Assembly: GCF_013752535.1 (NCBI RefSeq) | Contig: NZ_CP058348.1 | Coordinates: forward strand, 496,001 to 560,000 | From: Bdellovibrio sp. KM01 | GTDB taxonomy: Bacteria > Bdellovibrionota > Bdellovibrionia > Bdellovibrionales > Bdellovibrionaceae | Length of the DNA stretch: 64,000 nt | Reading direction: 5' to 3' | Shown: in pieces, positions 42,323 through 50,169 of the stretch | Numbering within the stretch: position 1 is the first letter of the stretch | Layout: every line of letters begins with the position of its first letter | The notes under the pieces: model-generated | The model's input: only the letters and a program-made list of their open reading frames with translations | Told to the model about the DNA's origin: nothing | The model's database searches: none | Program-made: the position numbers and the translations under genes

Positions 42323-43693
42323 ATGGCAGGAATACGAATTACAGGCATGGCCTCTGGGCTACCACCAAATATCGTCGAGCAGCTGATGGAAGCTGAGCGT
42401 ATTCCTGTGAAGCAGATGGAAACTAAGAAGACCGAGAAGGATGAAAAGCTTAAGCTTGTAAAAGATCTCGAGAGCAAGGTTTTGGATATTAATAAAAACC
42501 TTTCCGATCTGACGAATGTGCGCGGTTTTGCGGATAAGAAATTTACTTCAAGTGATACGTCCGTTGTGGACGGTCAACTTGATCCGAATAACGCGGTACC
42601 AGGTGAGTACTCGGTTGAAGTAGTTTCGCTTGCGGAAAAGCCGGCAGCTATTTCCAACGGCTTTCCTGATAAAAATGAAACGCAAATTGGTACGGGATAT
42701 ATAAAGTTTGAAACGCCCGAAGGCACTAAGGAAGTTTACATCACAGGGAAGAATTCGACTCTGGAGGGTGCCGCGAATCAGATTAATAACGCTGACGTGG
42801 GTTTGAAAGCTCAGGTTCTTGAGGATCGTAAAGATAAAGAGAACCCGTTTAAACTTTTGGTTTCAGGGATGGCGACTGGTGATGACCACCAGGTGACATT
42901 CCCAAAAATCTATCTCTTGGATGGCGATCAGGACATGTACTTTGATCAGTCCCGCGCTTCTAAGAATGCGAAAGTGAAAGTTGACGGCTTTGAAATCGAG
43001 CTTCCGGAGAATAAAGCCAAAGATTTGATTCCAGGCGTGGTGCTGGATTTGAAATCTGCAGCTCCAGGTAAAACGATTCACATGACGGTGAAGGAAAACC
43101 TGGAAGCCATTGGTGGCAAAGTAAAAGGTTTCGTTGATGCCTATAATGCGGCTTTGGGTTTTATCCAAAAGCAGCATCAGCTCCAGGGCGGTGAAAAAGG
43201 CGGAAATCCTAAGCTGGGGCCTCTGGGTGGTGATGGACTATTAAGGACGATTGAAAGTTCGTTGCGTAGTGCGATTTTGAATCCGGTGCAAGGGGTGGAA
43301 TCACCTATTCGTCAGATCAATGAGATGGGCATCACGTTTAATCGAAACGGGATGCTGGAGTTGAACCAGGATAAGTTCAACAAAGTACTGAATTCAAATC
43401 CGGTGGGCGTTGCTGCATTTTTCCGCGGCGACGGCTTTAAAACGGGTTTTGCCAATGTGATTAAGCAGACCGTTCAAAGTTTAACGAACGGTGAGTACGG
43501 TGGCTTGGCCAACCGTAAAAGAGGACTCGAGTCGCAGATCAAACAAATTGATCAGCGTATCGATAACAAAGAACGACAGTTAGAGAAAAAGGAAGATGGG
43601 CTTCGTCAGAAGTTTGCCAACCTGGAAACTAAGATGTCGGAAATGCAGGCTCAGCAGGCGAAGTTCGCAGCGATGGCCCGCCAGGGTGGATAG
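42323..43693 (+). CDS. fliD: Flagellar filament capping protein FliD
   Basis: 456 residues. The N-terminal 'GIRITGMASGLPPNIVEQLM' with 'EAERIPVKQMETKKTEKDEK' is the FliD_N pattern; the C-terminal region 'FVDAYNAALGFIQKQHQLQG', 'INEMGITFNRNGMLELNQDK' and the final coiled coil (about 395-455) match FliD_C. It caps the filament and guides flagellin folding. It follows flaG and precedes fliS, the standard order. Confidence 0.94.
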   Translation: MAGIRITGMASGLPPNIVEQLMEAERIPVKQMETKKTEKDEKLKLVKDLESKVLDINKNLSDLTNVRGFADKKFTSSDTSVVDGQLDPNNAVPGEYSVEVVSLAEKPAAISNGFPDKNETQIGTGYIKFETPEGTKEVYITGKNSTLEGAANQINNADVGLKAQVLEDRKDKENPFKLLVSGMATGDDHQVTFPKIYLLDGDQDMYFDQSRASKNAKVKVDGFEIELPENKAKDLIPGVVLDLKSAAPGKTIHMTVKENLEAIGGKVKGFVDAYNAALGFIQKQHQLQGGEKGGNPKLGPLGGDGLLRTIESSLRSAILNPVQGVESPIRQINEMGITFNRNGMLELNQDKFNKVLNSNPVGVAAFFRGDGFKTGFANVIKQTVQSLTNGEYGGLANRKRGLESQIKQIDQRIDNKERQLEKKEDGLRQKFANLETKMSEMQAQQAKFAAMARQGG

Positions 43694-43746
43694 TTAGTTT
43701 AATAAGCTAAGTGAACGTTGAACGGTCAGGAACCAAAGAGGAAACG

Positions 43747-44151
43747 ATGAACAAGAACGCGTATCAGAAATACAAACAGACTTCAGTGCAAAGTGCCAGC
43801 AAGGAAAAGATCCTTTTGATGCTTTATGAGGGTGCTATCAAGTTTACCAAACTTGCCGTCAAAGCTATTGAAGAGAAAAAGATCGCGGATCGTGGGCAGA
43901 ATATCGGCAGAGCCTTCGATATCATCATGGAATTAAACAATACTCTTGATCATAAAGTCGGCGGCGACGTGGCAAACCAGCTGGAACAACTTTATATGTT
44001 CATGATGGAACAATATACCAAAGCGAACATCAGCGGAGACGCAGCACCACTTCATGCGAATTTGAAGTTGCTAAATACTTTGTATGATGGCTGGGTGCAA
44101 GCCGTAGAAAAACTCAAAAAAGAATCAGACGACGGAAAGAAAGCGGGTTAA
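43747..44151 (+). CDS. fliS: Flagellin-specific chaperone FliS
   Basis: About 134 residues from ATG 43747 (AGAGGAAACG upstream); the frame from 43711 lacks a site. 'YQKYKQTSVQSASKEKILLM' and 'LYEGAIKFTKLAVKAIEEKK' are the family N-terminal block. It is an all-helical chaperone that binds the flagellin C-terminus in the cytoplasm. Confidence 0.94.
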   Translation: MNKNAYQKYKQTSVQSASKEKILLMLYEGAIKFTKLAVKAIEEKKIADRGQNIGRAFDIIMELNNTLDHKVGGDVANQLEQLYMFMMEQYTKANISGDAAPLHANLKLLNTLYDGWVQAVEKLKKESDDGKKAG

Positions 44152-44167
44152 TACCATGGAGGGTAAC

Positions 44168-44593
44168 GTGACCAGAATCATCAGCCTGTTGAACGAAAAA
44201 AATCATTACCTCGAAAAGTTCTATTCATTGAACGAGGTGGAACTTGCGAACTTCGCGCAAGGTTTGTTCGACAATTTGCAGAGCTTTTATCAGACGCGTG
44301 AGAAAATTCTGGATGTTCTTAAGTATGTAGACTCGCAAATCGACAGAGCTCAGAACGAAATGAGCGCTGATACTGTTATGGTGCAGAGCGATCGCCAGCA
44401 GATCAAAGAAGCTTTAACGATTAAGGACGAATACGTCTCTCGCATTATCGAGCAAGATATCCAAGTGTTGGCTTGCATCGAGATGGCAAAAAATTCCATC
44501 ATCCGCGAGTTGCAGGATGTTCGTCGCAACCGTAAAGCAATTGGTGGCTATAAATCCAAGATCTTCACCCAGCGTTTGGACGAAGAAGCCTAG
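44168..44593 (+). CDS. FlgN/FliT-like flagellar export chaperone (tentative)
   Basis: About 141 residues, all helical with long coiled-coil stretches (EVELANFAQGLFDNLQSFYQ; EMSADTVMVQSDRQQIKEAL). GTG 44168 is preferred because GGAGGG at 44159-44164 is well spaced; ATG 44156 is possible. Size, helicity and position directly after fliS fit a FliT/FlgN-type chaperone; sequence alone does not prove it. Confidence 0.7.
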   Translation: MTRIISLLNEKNHYLEKFYSLNEVELANFAQGLFDNLQSFYQTREKILDVLKYVDSQIDRAQNEMSADTVMVQSDRQQIKEALTIKDEYVSRIIEQDIQVLACIEMAKNSIIRELQDVRRNRKAIGGYKSKIFTQRLDEEA

Positions 44594-44737
44594 ACTAGGC
44601 AATTTTTTCCCGACAAAAAGCTGACGGCAAGGACGGTCTGGGAGTCAAACTCCTGAGCTGAACTTGCCTCAACTTGAAATAATCGCATCTTTAGACTTGG
44701 CATCTGTGTTGCTCTTCTGTTTCTTCGGAGGAGATCC

Positions 44738-45793
44738 ATGCAGATGTTGGAAAATCAGTTCGTTCAAAAGTCCAGTGAAAATACCGAAGTGAATACTTCA
44801 GTTGAGAACTTTCAGGAAAGCTCTGGAAGAGTCTATTTCGATTCTGTGCAAGCACTCGCTGACTTTGAATCAGAAACCACAAATAACAAAACACAAATGA
44901 ATACCGACCCCCGTGTTTCCAAGTATCTGCAAAATGCAGATGTGCTTAGCAAACATGGTGAGTACAACCTTGCCCTGAATCTGTTGCGCCAAGCATGTAA
45001 CATCGATTCAAAAAATTCTGCGACACTGAGTATGTTGTCTCGTTGTCTTGAAAAAATCGGAAAGCATGATGAAGCCCTGGTCGCATTGAATGCCTGGAAT
45101 AAGGTGGACTATGGCTTTGAAAGCCTGGCTTGGTTGGCTCACGCTCTGTATAGAATGGGCCGTGATGAACAAGCTTTGGAAAAATACTTTGAAGCATTGT
45201 CAGTGTTGACTGAGGAAGATGATCAGCTTTTCGAAGTATATAAAAACATGGGTAATATCTATGTTCGTCAGGGCGACTTCGACGGCGCCGAGGAATACTA
45301 CAACAAAGCTTATACTATTAATACAACATCCGATGTGTTGTTGGTGAATTTCGGAACATTGGAAGTGCAACGCGGGGACTTTGATAAATCTTTGTACTGC
45401 TTCCGCAAAGCTGTTGAAATCAATCCTCAGAATGACAAAGCGTGGGTAGGCTTAGCGATGGTTCATCACCAATTCGGTGACTCAGAACTGGCTTGGGCAA
45501 ATATCGACGCCGCTCTGGATATCAATAAGAAAAATCGTACAGCGGTTCACTTGGCTGCCAACTGGGGTCTGCGCGATCGCCAATTGCAAAAGGCCATCGA
45601 AGCTTTGGAAGAATATTTGGCTCAAGTAGAGCAAGATGAAGATATGTCTTTGGTTTTAATTAATTTGTTCTGCACGGCAAGCCAAATGGATCAAGCATTG
45701 CTCGAGATCGAACGTGTTCTTTTGTGGAACCCCGATCACCGCGAAGTTAGAGATCTTAAAAAGAAAATCACACCCTCAGTAAAGGCAGCATAA
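44738..45793 (+). CDS. TPR-repeat protein
   Basis: 351 residues. After a Glu/Thr-rich N-terminus, six or seven tetratricopeptide repeats run from about residue 65: for example 'LSKHGEYNLALNLLRQACNI', 'LEKIGKHDEALVALNAWNKV', 'VRQGDFDGAEEYYNKAYTIN' and 'VQRGDFDKSLYCFRKAVEIN'. TPR proteins scaffold complexes; no signal peptide, so cytoplasmic. GGAGGAG precedes the ATG. The next gene begins 1 base after its stop, linking it to the Maf-like protein and the glycosyltransferases. Confidence 0.9.
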   Translation: MQMLENQFVQKSSENTEVNTSVENFQESSGRVYFDSVQALADFESETTNNKTQMNTDPRVSKYLQNADVLSKHGEYNLALNLLRQACNIDSKNSATLSMLSRCLEKIGKHDEALVALNAWNKVDYGFESLAWLAHALYRMGRDEQALEKYFEALSVLTEEDDQLFEVYKNMGNIYVRQGDFDGAEEYYNKAYTINTTSDVLLVNFGTLEVQRGDFDKSLYCFRKAVEINPQNDKAWVGLAMVHHQFGDSELAWANIDAALDINKKNRTAVHLAANWGLRDRQLQKAIEALEEYLAQVEQDEDMSLVLINLFCTASQMDQALLEIERVLLWNPDHREVRDLKKKITPSVKAA

Positions 45794-45794
45794 A

Positions 45795-46406
45795 ATGTCT
45801 ATGATCACTTTCTCAGAAAACCATGAGTCGTCCCTTATTTCTTTCGAGGCGGGTACGCCGCTTGCGAATATCACTCAACCTCGTGAGGAAGCTTTGAAGT
45901 GGGCTTACTCTTTGGGGCCTATTCCTTCTTCTCATGTTGTGGTGATCGGTTTGGGTTCAGGCTTTCATATTGAAGCCTTGGCGGACTTGGATCAGGACGT
46001 GCAAATCACAGTGGTTGATTCCCGTGCCTCATTGATTCCAGTTTTCAGATCTCAATTTCCTGAATTAGCAGAGCGCGTGCAAATCGTGATCGCTGATAAT
46101 GTTCAGGAATTGATGAAAAATGATATTTATGCAGACGTGGTTGCGACACGCGCTTACGTGGTTTCTTTCAGAGAATCTTGGGGCGAGCAGATGGATCTGT
46201 TCTCCGAGTTCTTTGGTCACTTGACGGGGCGTACGGTTGAAGCCGTGAAATACCACCTTCAAGATCTGCAAATGAACATGAAGTCTTTGTACTTCCAAAA
46301 CACAACTCTTCTTTCGATCAAGGATATCTTGCCGGTAGTTGAGGGGTCCCAGGTAGCAGAAGAAAAAAAGCAAATCTTCCGTATGCTGGGAGAATTGGTA
46401 AAATAG
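45795..46406 (+). CDS. Rossmann-fold protein resembling Maf flagellin-modification N-domain
   Basis: 203 residues. 'SSHVVVIGLGSGFHIEALAD' is a nucleotide- or SAM-type glycine loop, preceded by 'TQPREEALKWAYSL' and followed by 'ITVVDSRASLIPVFRSQFPE'. This order resembles the N-terminal domain of motility-associated (Maf) glycosyltransferases ('P.kEA..w......vvv.GlG.GyHi..L'). A methyltransferase is the other possibility. The conserved glycosyltransferase (MptE-like) domain of full-length Maf is absent. It sits between the TPR gene and the first GT9 gene with 1-base gaps. Confidence 0.65.
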   Translation: MSMITFSENHESSLISFEAGTPLANITQPREEALKWAYSLGPIPSSHVVVIGLGSGFHIEALADLDQDVQITVVDSRASLIPVFRSQFPELAERVQIVIADNVQELMKNDIYADVVATRAYVVSFRESWGEQMDLFSEFFGHLTGRTVEAVKYHLQDLQMNMKSLYFQNTTLLSIKDILPVVEGSQVAEEKKQIFRMLGELVK

Positions 46407-46407
46407 A

Positions 46408-47982
46408 ATGAAGATACTGGTCGTCTCGCTTTTACGTCTGGGAGATATTATTCAGCAGCAACCTCTTTTAAAGGCGTTGCGTGAAAAGAATCCTCAGGCG
46501 CAAATCCATTTGTTAATCAATCGTCAGTTCTCTCACGTAGAGGGATTGCTGACTGGTTTAGTTGATAAGTATCACTTTTTTGATCGAGACTTGTTACAAC
46601 GTGGCCTGGGCGAGGCGTCTTTCAATATCTTGTGGTCTCATCACCAGTTGGATCAATTGGTGCAGACTTTAAATGCCGAAAACTATCAGCAGGTTTTAAA
46701 CTTCACGCATAATAAGCTCAGTGCTTATTTGTTGGGGGCCTTGCAAGTACCGATGAAAAAAGGCCTTCACCATTCTGAAGGTAAATTCCAAGGATTGGAA
46801 AATCCTTGGCTTCGCTATTTCAATGATCGTTTTTCGGGAGTGCAGCCGTCCTTGTTCCATTATGTGGAGCTTTTAGGAAAGTCCTTTGACTTGCCTGTGC
46901 AAAAAACCGCGGCCATGCCAGCAGCAAAATCCAAACAGGTTCTGTTTCAATGTCTGACAAGTGATACGAAAAAGAACTGGGGATTGAACAACTTCAAGAA
47001 GCTTAAAGAGACCATCGAATCTTCCCTGGTAGACTATAAAGTGAAGGTTCTTTGCGCTCCCTTTGAAAAAGAATCTCTTAAGGCATATTTTGCAGACTCT
47101 GATTTGATCGCTTGCGATTTGATGGGAGCCCGGGAAGTGCTTAAGCAGTCTTGCCTTTTGGTGACTGGTGATACCAGCATCAAGCATTTGGCATCCCAAT
47201 GGGGCGTGCCAACCGTTGAGATCGTTTTGGGAAGCAGTGACTGGACAAAAACCGCTGCTTATTCTGTGGCGACAGAAATATTGAGTGCGCAGGTACCGTG
47301 TGCACCATGTTCGCATTCTCAGGCTTGTTCGCAAAAATCCCAAACTTGTGCGGAACAGATCACTGTGGATCAGGTTTTTGCGGCAGTTTGGGATAAACTA
47401 AGCAAAAAGACTTCGGTATCTACGGTTTCGATTCGCGATATTGAAAAAATATCGTGGTCCCTGCAGCTTGATGGCGGCTCACAGTCTCAAGTTTTGAGCT
47501 ATGCCAGAACTGCTTTGCAATTCTCTGAAACATTCTCCAAAGCAAATTTGAGCCAGGTATTGGTGGAGGCGCGCCGGTTGCAAACTCAATACGACACTTG
47601 GTTGCAGGCTTTGGAATCGTCTTTCCCATCCCGTAAGGAAATTGCGGCAAAGACTGTATTGAAAAGCCAGGATATCGGCGAATTTATCCTGACGGCTCAA
47701 GATATTGTTAAATCAAAAAAAGATGTGGCTGGGTATTTCCAGTCGGTCGTCGAAAATCTGATGACTCGCTTTTCCAGCACGTTGCAATTTCATGAGAAAA
47801 TGCAGACAGCTCTTGCGGAAGTTCGCGAACTTCTGCAGTCGCGAGGTCAGTTCATTCACTCTTTAGAAATAGTTCTCAAGGAAGGGGCCTATTATGCAGC
47901 AGGAATTGGACAATTATCTATCGATGGCTTTGAAGAGGCTGGAAGAAGCTTACAAAGAGATCGTGAAGACGCAGCCATATAA
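46408..47982 (+). CDS. Glycosyltransferase family 9 protein (heptosyltransferase-like) with helical C-terminal extension
   Basis: 524 residues. Residues 1-345 are a GT9 (GT-B) enzyme: 'KILVVSLLRLGDIIQQQPLL', 'HLLINRQFSHV', 'LLVTGDTSIKHLASQWGVPT' (donor-site block) and a Cys-rich 'VPCAPCSHSQACSQKSQTC' loop often seen in GT9 proteins. Residues 346-524 are helical and unlike LPS heptosyltransferases. GT9 enzymes transfer heptose or related sugars; some of this fold act on proteins. Position after fliS and the TPR/Maf-like genes suggests flagellin or another flagellar protein as acceptor; this is inference. Confidence 0.85.
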   Translation: MKILVVSLLRLGDIIQQQPLLKALREKNPQAQIHLLINRQFSHVEGLLTGLVDKYHFFDRDLLQRGLGEASFNILWSHHQLDQLVQTLNAENYQQVLNFTHNKLSAYLLGALQVPMKKGLHHSEGKFQGLENPWLRYFNDRFSGVQPSLFHYVELLGKSFDLPVQKTAAMPAAKSKQVLFQCLTSDTKKNWGLNNFKKLKETIESSLVDYKVKVLCAPFEKESLKAYFADSDLIACDLMGAREVLKQSCLLVTGDTSIKHLASQWGVPTVEIVLGSSDWTKTAAYSVATEILSAQVPCAPCSHSQACSQKSQTCAEQITVDQVFAAVWDKLSKKTSVSTVSIRDIEKISWSLQLDGGSQSQVLSYARTALQFSETFSKANLSQVLVEARRLQTQYDTWLQALESSFPSRKEIAAKTVLKSQDIGEFILTAQDIVKSKKDVAGYFQSVVENLMTRFSSTLQFHEKMQTALAEVRELLQSRGQFIHSLEIVLKEGAYYAAGIGQLSIDGFEEAGRSLQRDREDAAI

Positions 47983-48067
47983 CCAAGAAGCTGAAACAAT
48001 TAAACTCGTTGCAGAACTAGCGAAGGAACAGATTAAAGATGAAAATTCTCATTCAGCAACTCGCTAG
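47894..48067 (+). CDS. Small helical protein between the two GT9 genes
   Basis: A 57-residue ORF from ATG 47894, preceded by AAGGAAGGGG about 6 bases upstream. It starts 'MQQELDNYLSMALKRLEEAY' and ends SATR. Charge and spacing suggest one long amphipathic helix or helical hairpin. It overlaps the 3' end of the first GT9 gene by 89 bases and the 5' end of the second by 29, which is the arrangement expected of a coupled gene, and its strong ribosome site would otherwise be unexplained. The function is unknown; a subunit of the glycosyltransferase pair is possible. Confidence 0.7.
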   Translation: MQQELDNYLSMALKRLEEAYKEIVKTQPYNQEAETIKLVAELAKEQIKDENSHSATR

Positions 48068-49499
48068 ATTAGGTGATATCTATATGTCTTGGCCGGCGGT
48101 TCGCGCGGTTCGCCGCATGTATCCTGATGCCGAGATTCATTTTTTGACTCGTCCACGTTTTGAAGGTGCAGTTGAGGGCTTGACGGCTATCGATAAGCAT
48201 CTGACTTTGCCAAGCGGGCATATTCTGATGCCGCTGGTAAATGAAAATGTAAACTTGGAAGAATCTCTGAATCGCATGGAAGAGTTTGTCGAACAAGTTC
48301 GTGCGGAAAACTATGATCAGATTATCAATCTGACGTTTTCACCATTTTCGAGCTATTTGACTCATGCTTTAACGATGCCACACACGACGGTGCTGGGCTA
48401 TACGCGCTTCAGGGACGGTTTTTTCTGTGCGGCAGATGAGGTCAGTGCATATTTCTATGCGCAAGTGGGAATCAATAAACCGAATCGCGTGCACATCGCT
48501 GATATCTTTGCGTCGATGATCGGTACAGAATACACCGAGCAAGACTGGGAAGCGCCTGAAATGCCAGAATTGAATTTTGATTTGCCTCAGCTGTATTTAA
48601 CGGTGCACGTGGGTGCGAGTGAGAAACACAAAGCCCTGACTCCGGATGCTTGGGGCCGAGCTATTGACTACTTCAATCGTCGTTATCAGGGGATGCCTAT
48701 CGTTTTGATCGGTGCTCCAAATGAAGTTGAAATCGCGAATGAAATTATTGCGGCCGCTCCAAATGCAGCGATCACCAACTTGGTTGGCAAAACGCGCATG
48801 AATGAACTGTTCACAGTTCTTAAGCGCTCTGAATTGCTGATCGGGTGCGACAGTGCTCCGATTCACATGGCTTCTCTAACGGATACTCCGACATTGAATA
48901 TCAGTATCGGAAATGTGAATTTCTGGGAAACAGGTCCTAAAGCGACTTTGGGTTTAATTTACCGAGTTGAGGAAGGTCAGGATGTCGCTCCAGAGCGCAT
49001 CGGTGAAATCATCGCTCAGCTGTTGGAAGGAAATGCAGATCCAGAACTGATCATGCGCACGGGCGGCCTTGCAAGTTATACCAAGGTTGAGTCGGCTGAA
49101 AAAGAGTTTGCCTGGAATTTAGTTCAAGCCCTGTATTTGGGCGGTCAATTCCCTGTGGCGGAACGTATTGAAATCATTGAAGGTGCCATGAAATTGGATG
49201 AAATCAATGACTTCATGATGAGCCAGTTTGCTTTGATTCATGAAAAAGGTGTGGAAGCCGTCGCTCCCTTTATTGACGGCGGCGAAGATGTTATTAAGTC
49301 AATTAGCCGGATCGTACCGGAGTTGCGTCCTATGATTGACTGGTATCATGCGGAGAAAATCCGTGTGGCACCAGGCACGCAAGAGGAGATCGTAGCAGCA
49401 ACTTTGAGTGTTCATGAGCGTTTTAAACGCCATCTTCGTGTTTATGTTCCTCGTGATGAAAAAGTCACGACAGTGGAGGCCAAAGATGGAACGCTATAA
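48039..49499 (+). CDS. Second glycosyltransferase family 9 protein
   Basis: 486 residues. 'KILIQQLARLGDIYMSWPAV', 'HFLTRPRFEGAVEGL', 'QLYLTVHVGASEKHKALTPD' and 'LLIGCDSAPIHMASLTDTPT' follow the GT9 order; 'S-A-P-x-H-x-A' is the typical donor-pocket motif. The C-terminal 130 residues are an extra helical domain. The start overlaps the 57-residue gene; the end overlaps the next gene by 14 bases. It is similar in layout to the first GT9 protein, indicating an old duplication. Acceptor unknown. Confidence 0.87.
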   Translation: MKILIQQLARLGDIYMSWPAVRAVRRMYPDAEIHFLTRPRFEGAVEGLTAIDKHLTLPSGHILMPLVNENVNLEESLNRMEEFVEQVRAENYDQIINLTFSPFSSYLTHALTMPHTTVLGYTRFRDGFFCAADEVSAYFYAQVGINKPNRVHIADIFASMIGTEYTEQDWEAPEMPELNFDLPQLYLTVHVGASEKHKALTPDAWGRAIDYFNRRYQGMPIVLIGAPNEVEIANEIIAAAPNAAITNLVGKTRMNELFTVLKRSELLIGCDSAPIHMASLTDTPTLNISIGNVNFWETGPKATLGLIYRVEEGQDVAPERIGEIIAQLLEGNADPELIMRTGGLASYTKVESAEKEFAWNLVQALYLGGQFPVAERIEIIEGAMKLDEINDFMMSQFALIHEKGVEAVAPFIDGGEDVIKSISRIVPELRPMIDWYHAEKIRVAPGTQEEIVAATLSVHERFKRHLRVYVPRDEKVTTVEAKDGTL

Positions 49500-50169
49500 A
49501 GTATCCGGCGAAGATCTTCGCAATTTTTATCAAGGTGACACGAATCTTTCCAAAGTTTTTGCCGACATCGAAAACGATCTTCGTGATACGAACGCTGTCG
49601 TTTGCAGATTTATCGTAAATGGCATGGAAATTAAGGAATCCGACGAAGCACGCTTTGGTTCGGTTTCCCTAAATGATGTGGAAACACTTGAGTACATGAC
49701 GGAAAACAGCAATGACCTGGTGCTGGATGTTTTGCGGGCATGGATTGATTCTCTGCCAGAGCTTATGGGAAAAACTGAAAACTTATCCAAGCGTATGCGC
49801 GCTCAAGGTTTGAGTGGTTTACTAAAACCAATTCATGATCTGGTATCAAATTGTGAATATTTGATCGATAGCGTGATGTCTTTGAAAGTTTTGGTGGGCG
49901 ACCGTTACCTTGTGGCAAGTCCAGTTAATTGGGCTATCGCAGAAGAGCAAAGTAAAAAGACCGTTACCGAAGCACTTGGTGCAATGGAAAATAAGGATTT
50001 TGTTCTTTTAGCGGATGTCCTGGAGTATGATTTAAACAATGTTCTGCAAATGTGGAAAGAACACTTGCAGTACTTGGAGAAGGCGCTCAATGGGGACATC
50101 AACGGATCAAACTTCAAATCCGAACAAGATAGATCCAATCCTGTGGGTTGGAAACGTATCGCCAATTAG
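49486..50169 (+). CDS. Helical protein of the flagellar-glycosyltransferase operon
   Basis: About 227 residues from ATG 49486 (GGAGG at 49475-49479). 'MERYKVSGEDLRNFYQGD' and the following region suggest a small beta domain, then long helices (LVLDVLRAWIDSLPELMG; LADVLEYDLNNVLQMWKEHL). No known motif seen. It overlaps both neighbours, so it is co-expressed with the GT9 and kinase genes. The function is unknown. Confidence 0.78.
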   Translation: MERYKVSGEDLRNFYQGDTNLSKVFADIENDLRDTNAVVCRFIVNGMEIKESDEARFGSVSLNDVETLEYMTENSNDLVLDVLRAWIDSLPELMGKTENLSKRMRAQGLSGLLKPIHDLVSNCEYLIDSVMSLKVLVGDRYLVASPVNWAIAEEQSKKTVTEALGAMENKDFVLLADVLEYDLNNVLQMWKEHLQYLEKALNGDINGSNFKSEQDRSNPVGWKRIAN

